Shown: positions 50,423 to 58,412 of the stretch, piece by piece | Layout: each line of letters begins with the position of its first letter | Numbering within the stretch: position 1 is the stretch's first letter | Source: Acinetobacter sp. P8-3-8 | GTDB lineage: Bacteria > Pseudomonadota > Gammaproteobacteria > Pseudomonadales > Moraxellaceae | Assembly: GCF_000214135.1 (NCBI RefSeq) | Contig: NZ_AFIE01000005.1 | Span: 1-64,000 of the forward strand | DNA length: 64,000 bases | Direction: 5' to 3' | Made by a program: the position numbers and the translations under genes | The notes under the pieces: model-generated | The model's database searches: none | What the model was told of the DNA's origin: nothing | The model's input: only the letters and a program-made list of their open reading frames with translations

Positions 50423-51100
50423 TCATTTTAACTTAATTTCTCTCACCGCCCCAAACTCATGTCGATCAGGCCAATTACATACATGCGAAACCACACATTC
50501 AGCGCATTTAGGTTTACGTGCAATACAGCAATAACGTCCATGTAAAATTAACCAATGATGTGAATCTAAAATAAATTCTTTTGGAATCACCTTAATGAGG
50601 CGATCTTCAACTTCTAAAACATTCTTACCAACAGCTAAACCTGTACGATTCCCCACACGGAAGATATGGGTGTCTACAGCCATAGTCGGTTGACCAAATG
50701 CCGTATTGAGTACCACATTGGCAGTTTTACGTCCTACACCGGGTAAAGCCTCTAAATCAGCACGATTATCAGGCACTTGGCTCTGGTGCTTTTCAATGAG
50801 AATTTTACAGGCTTTGATCACATTTTCAGCTTTAGAATTATATAAACCAATGGTTTTTATATATTCTTTCAGGCCATCCACACCCAGTGCATAAATTTTT
50901 TCAGGAGTATTCGCTACTGGAAAGAGTTTATCGGTTGCTTTATTGACACTTAAATCCGTTGCTTGAGCTGAAAGAGTGACTGCTACCAATAGCTCGAAGG
51001 GCGAGGAATAATTCAACTCAGTTTCAGGATGGGGACGTTGTTCACGTAAAATTTCAAAAAAAGTTTGAATCTGTTTTTTTGTCATATTTTTAACAGCCAC
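50423..51100 (-). CDS. nth: Endonuclease III
   Basis: 225 residues. Helix-hairpin-helix LPGVGRKTANVVLNTAFG with the catalytic Lys, VDTHIFRVGNR with the catalytic Asp, and a C-terminal [4Fe-4S] cluster formed by CCIARKPKCAECVVSHVC (CX6CX2CX5C). It removes oxidised pyrimidines from DNA. The start is GTG at 51100 behind GAGGAG, ten bases after the RnfB-like gene, so they form an operon. Confidence 0.96.
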   Translation of the reverse strand: MAVKNMTKKQIQTFFEILREQRPHPETELNYSSPFELLVAVTLSAQATDLSVNKATDKLFPVANTPEKIYALGVDGLKEYIKTIGLYNSKAENVIKACKILIEKHQSQVPDNRADLEALPGVGRKTANVVLNTAFGQPTMAVDTHIFRVGNRTGLAVGKNVLEVEDRLIKVIPKEFILDSHHWLILHGRYCCIARKPKCAECVVSHVCNWPDRHEFGAVREIKLK

Positions 51101-51110
51101 AACATTCTCC

Positions 51111-51908
51111 TCAATGACGATTCTGTAGCGTCGTTAATTGTTGTTGCAATTCATTCAATTGCGCTAATTTTTTATCATCTGCTCGGACAGACAATTGTTT
51201 TTCAAGTTTTTTAATTTGAGTACGAAGTTTTGCCAATTCGATGGTGGTTTTAGCATCAATCGGGGGGGGAGTTTCAGTTATTTTTTGACTGATTTCTATA
51301 GATGGAACAGCTTGGACTTGTGTAGAAAATTGCGCAAATAATTGTGTATCAATTTCAGCACGTACTACTGGCCCTTTACGATGAATTCGTTGTTTTTCCT
51401 CACGTTGAATATGCGCATAGTAGCGATTTCTTAAATCATTCTGTTCTAAAACACGATGCTCTTCATTGGGTATAGGTTGAATATCTTCAATAAGATCAAT
51501 GCAATCGACTGGGCAAGGCGGAATACATAATTCACAGCCTGTACATAAGTCAGTCAGTACCGTGTGCATTAATTTACCAGAACCTATAATCGCATCCACT
51601 GGGCATGCGCTTATGCACTTGGTGCAACCAATGCACTCATCTTCTCGAATGACTGCTTTCATACGCTGTGGTCGCCCATCCATCTGTATTGGCCATACAC
51701 TTTCTTCCGCAGTTAGTTTCGCACGGTTGAGTAGTTCTGCAAGCGCATCAGCAACGGGTTGACCACCAGGAACACACTTATTGGCATCCTCACCAAGAAC
51801 AATAGACTGCGCATAAGGAAGACAGCCATCCCGATGACCACAGAGACCACATTGAGTTTGAGGAAGAAGTGCATCAACTTGCTGGATGAGAGAAATTTGC
51901 GAATTCAT
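51111..51908 (-). CDS. RnfB/RsxB-like ferredoxin
   Basis: 265 residues from the ATG at 51908; a TTG 12 codons earlier would add residues of membrane-like character. N-terminal Fe-S segment [21 protein letters not shown] (shown by parts), then two [4Fe-4S] ferredoxin motifs [17 protein letters not shown] and [18 protein letters not shown] long charged coiled-coil tail (residues 205-265) ends the protein. It lacks the RnfB N-terminal transmembrane helix, and no other rnf/rsx genes are near. It sits directly upstream of nth, the order known from complete rnf operons. Confidence 0.82.
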   Translation of the reverse strand: MNSQISLIQQVDALLPQTQCGLCGHRDGCLPYAQSIVLGEDANKCVPGGQPVADALAELLNRAKLTAEESVWPIQMDGRPQRMKAVIREDECIGCTKCISACPVDAIIGSGKLMHTVLTDLCTGCELCIPPCPVDCIDLIEDIQPIPNEEHRVLEQNDLRNRYYAHIQREEKQRIHRKGPVVRAEIDTQLFAQFSTQVQAVPSIEISQKITETPPPIDAKTTIELAKLRTQIKKLEKQLSVRADDKKLAQLNELQQQLTTLQNRH

Positions 51909-52238
51909 CAGATAAAAATTTGCTGAGCCTAAAAGGGAGATCAAAGAAGGATATTTTGCTCATTTTAACATATTTTTATTGTATTTTATTGACCTAAAAT
52001 AGAGCTAAAAATGATCTAAAATAATGCGATAATATGCGATTAATCATTAAAAAATAGACTAAATAAATATACTAAAAGTTATGATTTCTAAAATTATTTT
52101 ATTGAAAATAAATATTATTTTAAAAATATTGAAAAAATGTTGTGAATCTTGAATAAAAGGGATTAAATACTTTGCGCCAAAATGTATCTTTTTAAAATTA
52201 TTGCCCAGTTTTGATCCACCTTTTCTGAGGATTGTGCG

Positions 52239-53582
52239 TTGAAATATACTAACCTAAATGACTTCTTAAATTACGTTAAAGCACGTGATCCAAATCAACC
52301 TGAGTTTCTGCAAGCTGTAGAAGAAGTAATGACCAGTTTGTGGCCATTCATCGAGAAGCATCCAGCGTATGCTGAACATGGTTTACTGGAACGATTGGTT
52401 GAGCCTGAACGAGTGATTCAGTTCCGTGTTGCTTGGGTCGATGATCAAGGTAAAACACAGGTTAACCGTGCATTTCGTGTTCAATTCAATGCTGCGATTG
52501 GTCCATTTAAAGGGGGAATGCGTTTTCATCCATCAGTGAATCTGTCTATTTTAAAGTTTTTAGGCTTTGAGCAAACGTTTAAGAATGCTTTGACGACCTT
52601 GCCTATGGGCGGTGGTAAAGGTGGTTCAGATTTTGACCCAAAAGGTAAATCTGAAGGTGAAATCATGCGTTTCTGCCAAGCTTTAGTGATAGAGCTATAT
52701 CGTCATTTAGGCTCAAATACGGATATTCCTGCGGGCGATATTGGTGTAGGTGGCCGTGAAGTTGGATATATGGCGGGTATGATGAAGAAACTCAGCAATG
52801 ACACTTCTTGTGTATTTACAGGCAAGGGTTTGTCGTTTGGTGGTTCTTTGGCACGTCCTGAAGCAACAGGTTTTGGCACAGTTTACTTTGCTGAAGAAAT
52901 GCTAAAAACACGTGGTGAAAGCTTTAAAGACAAAATTGTGACTATTTCAGGTTCAGGTAATGTCGCTCAATTTGCCGCAGAAAAAGCCATGTATTTGGGG
53001 GCGAAAGTGGTTTCACTTTCAGATTCGAATGGTACGGTTTATCTGAAAAATGGCTTTACCAATGAATTACTTGCAGAAGTGATGGAACTCAAAAACGTAA
53101 AACGTGGTCGTATTTCTGAGTTTGCTTCTAAGCATGGTTTTGAGTATTTGGAAGGACAACGTCCTTGGTCAATCAAGTGTGATATCGCATTACCTTGCGC
53201 TACTCAGAATGAATTAGATGCAGATGATGCCGCAATACTTTTAGCGAATGGCACGATTTGTGTAGCTGAAGGTGCAAATATGCCTTCTACACTGGATGCG
53301 GTTGAAAAGTTTGTTGAAGCGAAGATTCTTTACGCACCCGGGAAAGCATCGAATGCAGGTGGTGTTGCAACGTCTGGTCTTGAGATGTCTCAAAATGCGA
53401 TTCGTTTGGGTTGGACATTTGAAGAAGTTGATGAACGCTTACATGCGATTATGAAAGAAATTCATCGTAACTGTGTGAAATATGGAACTCAGGAAGATGG
53501 CACTGTAAATTATGTCAATGGGGCAAATATCGCAGGCTTTGTAAAAGTTGCAGATGCAATGCTCGCTCAGGGTGTATTTTAA
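52239..53582 (+). CDS. gdhA: NADP-specific glutamate dehydrogenase
   Basis: 447 residues, hexameric class. Catalytic segment PMGGGKGGSDFDPKGKS, substrate-binding PFKGGMRFHPSVN, and nucleotide-binding SGSGNVAQFAAEKA. It fixes ammonium onto 2-oxoglutarate with NADPH. The start is TTG at 52239, with GAGG eight bases upstream; no in-frame ATG lies near. A structured repeat follows. Confidence 0.95.
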   Translation: MKYTNLNDFLNYVKARDPNQPEFLQAVEEVMTSLWPFIEKHPAYAEHGLLERLVEPERVIQFRVAWVDDQGKTQVNRAFRVQFNAAIGPFKGGMRFHPSVNLSILKFLGFEQTFKNALTTLPMGGGKGGSDFDPKGKSEGEIMRFCQALVIELYRHLGSNTDIPAGDIGVGGREVGYMAGMMKKLSNDTSCVFTGKGLSFGGSLARPEATGFGTVYFAEEMLKTRGESFKDKIVTISGSGNVAQFAAEKAMYLGAKVVSLSDSNGTVYLKNGFTNELLAEVMELKNVKRGRISEFASKHGFEYLEGQRPWSIKCDIALPCATQNELDADDAAILLANGTICVAEGANMPSTLDAVEKFVEAKILYAPGKASNAGGVATSGLEMSQNAIRLGWTFEEVDERLHAIMKEIHRNCVKYGTQEDGTVNYVNGANIAGFVKVADAMLAQGVF

Positions 53583-53707
53583 TTTATATGATCAAAGTTT
53601 GCTGAATTTATACTATTCTGCAAAAGGTAGTGGTGAATATAATGATAAAGATATTCACTACCACATAATACATTGAAAAGTTTAGATTGATTTGCGTAGG
53701 TATTTCT

Positions 53708-53796
53708 AACTTTTGAAGGATCAAAAGTTACAAAAATCCTTAGTTAGGTGAGAGGTACGTCCTGTACCTCCACCTAACGGCGACATCCATGTCGCC
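53708..53796. repeat. Three-hairpin intergenic repeat downstream of gdhA
   Basis: Three consecutive stems in 89 bases: AACTTTTGA-aagga-type palindrome at 53708-53729, GTTAGGTG...CACCTAAC with an inner AGGTAC/GTACCT at 53743-53778, and a perfect GGCGACAT-cc-ATGTCGCC at 53779-53796. Non-coding; it has the look of a dispersed palindromic element. Confidence 0.65.
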
Positions 53797-53872
53797 AAAC
53801 ATGATAGCAATACTGTACTAAGCTAATAATAAAAAGCACTTTCATTACATTCGGTGAATATAAAGAATGAAC

Positions 53873-54652
53873 TTAAAGCGTTCCTTTTACAGATTCACGT
53901 TCAATAATCATATCTTGTACATAAGCATATTTAGACTGGTCAGCAGCAGGATTCTTGATTTCATAGCGTTTAATACGAACCACTTGACGTTCATTTGGAC
54001 GATGTGTGAAACCATCGATCTCGTCATAGAAGAATGTCCAATCTTTATCAACTTGGGTTTTTACCCCATTGTCTGCATATTTAATTTCACGAACGAGCAA
54101 GCATTGTTTCTTCATTACACCCGCTGAACATTCTTTAGTTTCAGGGCTGATTTCTAAGAAAATGGTTTGACCTTCCGATTGATATTTTGTTTCAGCCGTC
54201 ATTTGACCTGTAAATATAAATTTTTCACCTGTTGGAGCAACGATAGTCAATGTTGGTTTTTCAACATCAGTTGTGTCGAGTACAAATGGTACTTTGCGAT
54301 CTTGGAATAACGCAGCTGAAGCTTGTTCTTGTTTCATCAGTTCAGGTGAACACATCATTTGAGTGCTCATTAAGCTTCCTACTGAAAGCAAACCATTCTC
54401 AATCTTCCAAGAAGAACCTTGTGTATTACAGCCTGTTGCGATGCTTAGACGTTGTTCATCGAAGTTTAATACAATCGGTTTTGTCGTTCCCGCAGGCTGA
54501 TAAGACCATTGATATGCAGTTAAAGTTTGATTGGCATTACTTTGTTGTTGTAATACTTTCACAGTAGTATCACCTAATTTTTGAATATCCCCAGATTGAC
54601 ATGCTGCAAGCGCTAATGGAAGAATTGCCAAAGCTAAATATTTGAATTTCAT
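53873..54652 (-). CDS. META/DUF4377 domain lipoprotein
   Basis: 259 residues. Lipoprotein signal MKFKYLALAILPLALAAC. Residues about 45-145 form a META domain (AYQWSYQPAG, ATGCNTQGSSWKI, STQMMCSPELM), and about 160-250 form a DUF4377 domain (LEISPETKECSAGVMKKQCLLV; WTFFYDEIDGF). META domains are also found in HslJ, linked to novobiocin resistance. Probably a periplasmic-facing envelope protein; function not established. Confidence 0.85.
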   Translation of the reverse strand: MKFKYLALAILPLALAACQSGDIQKLGDTTVKVLQQQSNANQTLTAYQWSYQPAGTTKPIVLNFDEQRLSIATGCNTQGSSWKIENGLLSVGSLMSTQMMCSPELMKQEQASAALFQDRKVPFVLDTTDVEKPTLTIVAPTGEKFIFTGQMTAETKYQSEGQTIFLEISPETKECSAGVMKKQCLLVREIKYADNGVKTQVDKDWTFFYDEIDGFTHRPNERQVVRIKRYEIKNPAADQSKYAYVQDMIIERESVKGTL

Positions 54653-54801
54653 ATTTTAATCACGTTTAAAAAAGCCTAGATATAGAATAAAGCATCCATC
54701 TTTAAAAGATGTGGATACATATTATAAATTCAGTTTCAATATGTATCCATTCAGCTAAAACTTAAACGATTATTAACACAGTGTTATCTATCTGTTTAAT
54801 G

Positions 54802-54837
54802 ATTATTCACATGTAAATCATTATTCACATGCAAATC
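54802..54837. repeat. Short tandem repeat
   Basis: ATTATTCACATGYAAATC occurs twice in direct tandem (54802-54819 and 54820-54837), differing at one base, between the META lipoprotein gene and the dioxygenase stop. Confidence 0.8.
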
Positions 54838-54849
54838 ATTTATATATCA

Positions 54850-55626
54850 TTAGTCAAAACGATAGATGTCCATGCCTAATGCACCCATAGAAAAACTACT
54901 ATGCACAATACTAAAGCGAGGCCCTGTACCCATTGAGAAAAATAAAGGGGCAAAGTGTTCAATCGTTGGGTGATTTCTTTCGACATAGGGAATATCTTGC
55001 CAGTCTAAAACAGCATCATATTGGCTATGGGTTAATTTATTCACCACATAATTTCGGAATGTCGATGCCCATTCAGGGACATTGTTATTATCACCATTCC
55101 AAGACAATTCTCTTAAATTATGGGTAATACTGCCTGAACCGATCAATAAAATTTGTTTTTCACGTAAAGGCGCAAGTGTTTGCCCTATTTTATAGATTTC
55201 GTCAGCATTCATATTCATAGGTAGAGAAATTTCAACCACAGGAATATCAGCATCAGGATACATGTGTAATAGCGGCATCCAAACGCCATGATCACGAGGG
55301 CGGGTGCTATTCGCATGCGCAGGAATATGTGCTTCTGCCAATAAATGTAGAATTTCTTCTGCAAGCTCAGGATTACCCGGAGCAGGGTAACGCATTTCGT
55401 AAAGTGCTGGCGGAAATCCTCTGAAATCATGCCAAGTTTCAGGACGTACACCTGTATTTACTTCGAGCGCATTACTTTCCCAATGTGCAGACATCACAAT
55501 AATGGCTTGCGGTTTGGGTAAGTTTAAACTTAAACGATGCAATGCAGGCCCCACTTGTTCTGGATCAAGTGCGAGCATAGGAGAGCCGTGTGAAATAAAT
55601 AAACCGGGGAGTGTTTGTAAATTCAT
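54850..55626 (-). CDS. Extradiol dioxygenase-like protein (LigB/DODA/YgiD family)
   Basis: 258 residues. Signature His residues appear as LFISHGSPMLAL, MSAHWESNALEV and DHGVWMPLLHMYPDADIPVVE. The family opens catechol rings next to the hydroxyls or, in plants and E. coli YgiD, DOPA. The true substrate is unknown. Single gene. Confidence 0.85.
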   Translation of the reverse strand: MNLQTLPGLFISHGSPMLALDPEQVGPALHRLSLNLPKPQAIIVMSAHWESNALEVNTGVRPETWHDFRGFPPALYEMRYPAPGNPELAEEILHLLAEAHIPAHANSTRPRDHGVWMPLLHMYPDADIPVVEISLPMNMNADEIYKIGQTLAPLREKQILLIGSGSITHNLRELSWNGDNNNVPEWASTFRNYVVNKLTHSQYDAVLDWQDIPYVERNHPTIEHFAPLFFSMGTGPRFSIVHSSFSMGALGMDIYRFD

Positions 55627-55802
55627 ATCAATACGCCTAAAACAGTGTGTGCAAAACGGGATTTCATCTGAATTGAGTTAAATCTTTTGAGTTGCTTATT
55701 CAAAATAATCAATTACTGATTGAAGTTTGAATCATTCATTCACAATTAATCACAACAATATCTCTCATATTTTTCAACATCATAAAATCAGAGATATTCG
55801 AA

Positions 55803-55940
55803 ATGTTTAATTGCTATCAGCAATCTTCTTATCAACAATCATTTCAAAGTTTCAGCAATGATATAAGCCTGTTTATTTCAACAGAATGTTGCATCTATGC
55901 AACGTTGCTATCAGCTATCAATTGCAGTAGTGCAGATTAA
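55803..55940 (+). CDS. Possible short ORF, 45 residues
   Basis: ATG at 55803 to TAA at 55940, reading MFNCYQQSSYQQSFQSFSND and onward, rich in Ser, Gln and Cys. It has only a weak GAGA-type upstream sequence and no known relatives I recognise. The 322-bp gap around it otherwise holds nothing, so this is a candidate at most. Confidence 0.2.
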   Translation: MFNCYQQSSYQQSFQSFSNDISLFISTECCIYATLLSAINCSSAD

Positions 55941-55948
55941 ATCAATGC

Positions 55949-56431
55949 TTAACCTGCCCGATGATAAGGATGATTATGGTTAATACTCATTGCTCGATAA
56001 AGTTGTTCAATCAGCATGACGCGAACCATAGGATGAGGTAGGGTGAGTTTGGATAAGGACCAATGCCAAGCGGCTGCTTTACGCACAGCTTCAGAGTGCC
56101 CATCAGGTCCACCAATCGCTAAAACCACATCATTTCCTTCAAGCATCCAGCCTTTCATAGTTTCAGCTAATTTTTCAGTGCTGAATTCACGACCGCCCAC
56201 TTCAAGTGCGATTAAGACTTCATTTTGTTTGACCGCTGCCAGTATGCTGTCACCTTCAATTTGGCGGTATTTTAAAATATCTGCTTCTGAATCATTTTTA
56301 CCTCGTTTTGCCATAGGTAATTCAAGGATCTGAGTCTGTACAAAAGGTTGAATACGTTTGAAATAGTCTTCAAAACCTGTAAGTACCCAAGCAGGCATTT
56401 TTTGTCCAATGGTAAGAATACGGATTTTCAT
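55949..56431 (-). CDS. rlmH: 23S rRNA (pseudouridine1915-N3)-methyltransferase
   Basis: 160 residues, close to E. coli RlmH (155). SPOUT-class motifs: LAIGGPDGHSEAVRKAA and the C-terminal LTLPHPMVRVMLIEQLYRAM with YHRAG as the last residues. It methylates pseudouridine 1915 of 23S rRNA. Confidence 0.95.
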   Translation of the reverse strand: MKIRILTIGQKMPAWVLTGFEDYFKRIQPFVQTQILELPMAKRGKNDSEADILKYRQIEGDSILAAVKQNEVLIALEVGGREFSTEKLAETMKGWMLEGNDVVLAIGGPDGHSEAVRKAAAWHWSLSKLTLPHPMVRVMLIEQLYRAMSINHNHPYHRAG

Positions 56432-56557
56432 ATTAACAATTTCTAACGTGGCAATAGGCTATTATAACGCTATATTGATTATTCTCAGGATGAGAACAAG
56501 GACAGTTTTTTAAATAACAAACGATTATATGGCTAATATTCAAAATTGGGTTCATCG

Positions 56558-57517
56558 ATGCAATTTCAAGATGTGTTTAATACGATTTTAAAACGGCTCA
56601 TGTTTATTTTAATGAGCTGTATTTCAATAAGTAGTGATGCAGATAGCAATATTTATCGTCAGGCGGATGCTTATCGTTTAAAGGATTATTTAGACAATAT
56701 TATTGCACCAGACGCGTTTAGAAATTATCAGAATACGCAAGAATTAGATCGTGTTGCGGCATATATCAAACAACGCGTTGAACAGTTTGCAATTCCTTGT
56801 GAATATCAACCTTACCAAGTCGCAGGTAAAACCTATCGCAATGTGATTTGCCATTTACAGACAGGGAATGCTCAGAAAGTCATTATTGGTGCACATTATG
56901 ATGTGTACGGAAATTTTAAAGGTGCGGATGATAATGCTTCGGGTGTCGCAGGTGTGATTGAAACTGCACGTATTTTGGCAATCAATAAGACACGTTTAAA
57001 GCAGAATGTCGATTTCGTATTTTATACTTTAGAAGAACCACCGTATTTCCGAACAGAAAATATGGGCAGTTATGTTCATGCAAAATCGATTTTAAATCAA
57101 AAAGATCAGATTCAGGCGGTATATATTTTAGAAATGATTGGTTATTTTAATCATAAGCCTATACAGGAATATCCATCAGGGTTAGCTTTGTTTTATCCTA
57201 ACCATGGTAATTTTATCGGCGCAGTCAGTAATTTTAGTTCACGAGATTTAGGTGAAAATTATTGTGATTCGATGAAAGCAATTCGACAATTGGATTGTCA
57301 GCGCTTAATTGCTCCATCCTTTGTGCAAGGTGTAGATTTTTCAGATCATTTGAATTATTGGAATTTTGAAATCCCAGCCATGATGATCACGGACACTGCT
57401 TTTTTTAGAAATAAGCATTATCACACCAAGGATGATACGGTTGAGAAACTGAATTTAAATAAAATGGCCGAAGTGGTCAATGGTTTAGCTTATGTACTTT
57501 TAGAAAAGAATAAATAA
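56558..57517 (+). CDS. M28 family zinc aminopeptidase, exported
   Basis: 319 residues from the ATG at 56558. The N-terminus (MQFQDVFNTILKRLMFILMS) is a likely signal region. The metal-site segments of M28 are present: VIIGAHYDVYGNFKGADDNASG (His, Asp), TLEEPPYF (Glu-Glu), VYILEMIGYF, and HYHTKDDTVEKLN (His) near the C-terminus. It probably trims N-terminal residues from peptides in the periplasm. A terminator follows. Confidence 0.85.
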   Translation: MQFQDVFNTILKRLMFILMSCISISSDADSNIYRQADAYRLKDYLDNIIAPDAFRNYQNTQELDRVAAYIKQRVEQFAIPCEYQPYQVAGKTYRNVICHLQTGNAQKVIIGAHYDVYGNFKGADDNASGVAGVIETARILAINKTRLKQNVDFVFYTLEEPPYFRTENMGSYVHAKSILNQKDQIQAVYILEMIGYFNHKPIQEYPSGLALFYPNHGNFIGAVSNFSSRDLGENYCDSMKAIRQLDCQRLIAPSFVQGVDFSDHLNYWNFEIPAMMITDTAFFRNKHYHTKDDTVEKLNLNKMAEVVNGLAYVLLEKNK

Positions 57518-57555
57518 GTGCGATGTGTGAATTAAAATGTGTTTGCACAGCACAT

Positions 57556-57593
57556 AAAAAAACACAGTCTTAAAAGTTTTAGACTGTGTTTTA
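57556..57593. terminator. Terminator after the M28 peptidase gene
   Basis: AAAACACAGTCTAAAA-type stem: AAAACACAGTCT / AGACTGTGTTTT around TAAAAGTTTT. The rest of the 300-bp gap to 57817 is AT-rich and holds nothing I recognise. Confidence 0.82.
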
Positions 57594-57817
57594 ACCTCTA
57601 ATCGTCTGGAGAATCGCTTAGAAGTTAATCAACTAAAAACGATAAATCAGCTACATGTTTAATATTAAGATGGCGTTGTTTTAATATTATTCAAGTGTTC
57701 CTGATGAATATTGTGATTAAAATTTAAACACATTTTCAAGTAATTTGAAATATCAAAATAATACTTTATATCAATTACTGAACTGACTGAATTGTATTAG
57801 CGATTGTATTGGTTTGA

Positions 57818-58195
57818 TTATTTCATTGAATGAATACCAAAAACATTACCTTCAGTATCGACGCCTAATACGATATGACCATGCTCACCAATCGCCATTT
57901 TAGCTTGGTGAATTTTTCCGCCAGCAGTTTCAATTCTGGCTTCTTCAATGGCACAGTCTTCGCTACTAAAATAAATGATGGTGCTATTTCCACCTGCAGC
58001 TATGCCATCCATTTTGACCAATGAACCCGTTGCGCCATATTGCTGCATATCCGAAGGGAAGGTCCACATTTCTATTGTCGTATCATTGGGATCACTCAGT
58101 TGGGTAAGTTGTAACTGAAGTAGTGTTTCATAGAATTTTTTGGCTCTATTCATATCATTGACATAGATTTCGAACCAACAGACTGGATTTGACAT
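57818..58195 (-). CDS. VOC family protein
   Basis: 125 residues. Glyoxalase-like fold: NPVCWFEIYVNDMNRAKKFYE at the N-terminus (shown in part), SLVKMDGIAAGGNSTIIYFS, and HGHIVLGVDTEGNVFGIHSM at the C-terminus. Unrelated in detail to the VOC gene at 50 kb. AGGA lies eight bases before the ATG. Substrate unknown. Confidence 0.85.
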   Translation of the reverse strand: MSNPVCWFEIYVNDMNRAKKFYETLLQLQLTQLSDPNDTTIEMWTFPSDMQQYGATGSLVKMDGIAAGGNSTIIYFSSEDCAIEEARIETAGGKIHQAKMAIGEHGHIVLGVDTEGNVFGIHSMK

Positions 58196-58355
58196 GAGAA
58201 CATTCCTTTTGTTTTTGATGTGGTGATTTTTCAGTATTGTATTGAAGCTTTTTTATTATGTGGCAAAGTATGAATAGTAAAATTTGAATATTGTAAGTGA
58301 AGGCATATTATGTGATTTTATTTATATGAATATTTGTCATCTATCAGATTTATAA

Positions 58356-58386
58356 AGAAAAAAAGAGCGCCGTAGCGCTCTTTAAT
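58356..58386 (-). terminator. lon terminator
   Basis: AAAGAGCGC-cgta-GCGCTCTTT just downstream of the lon stop on the minus strand, with A/T flanks. Confidence 0.82.
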
Positions 58387-58412
58387 TTTGTATCAAGTTT
58401 TATGAGTCTAGC

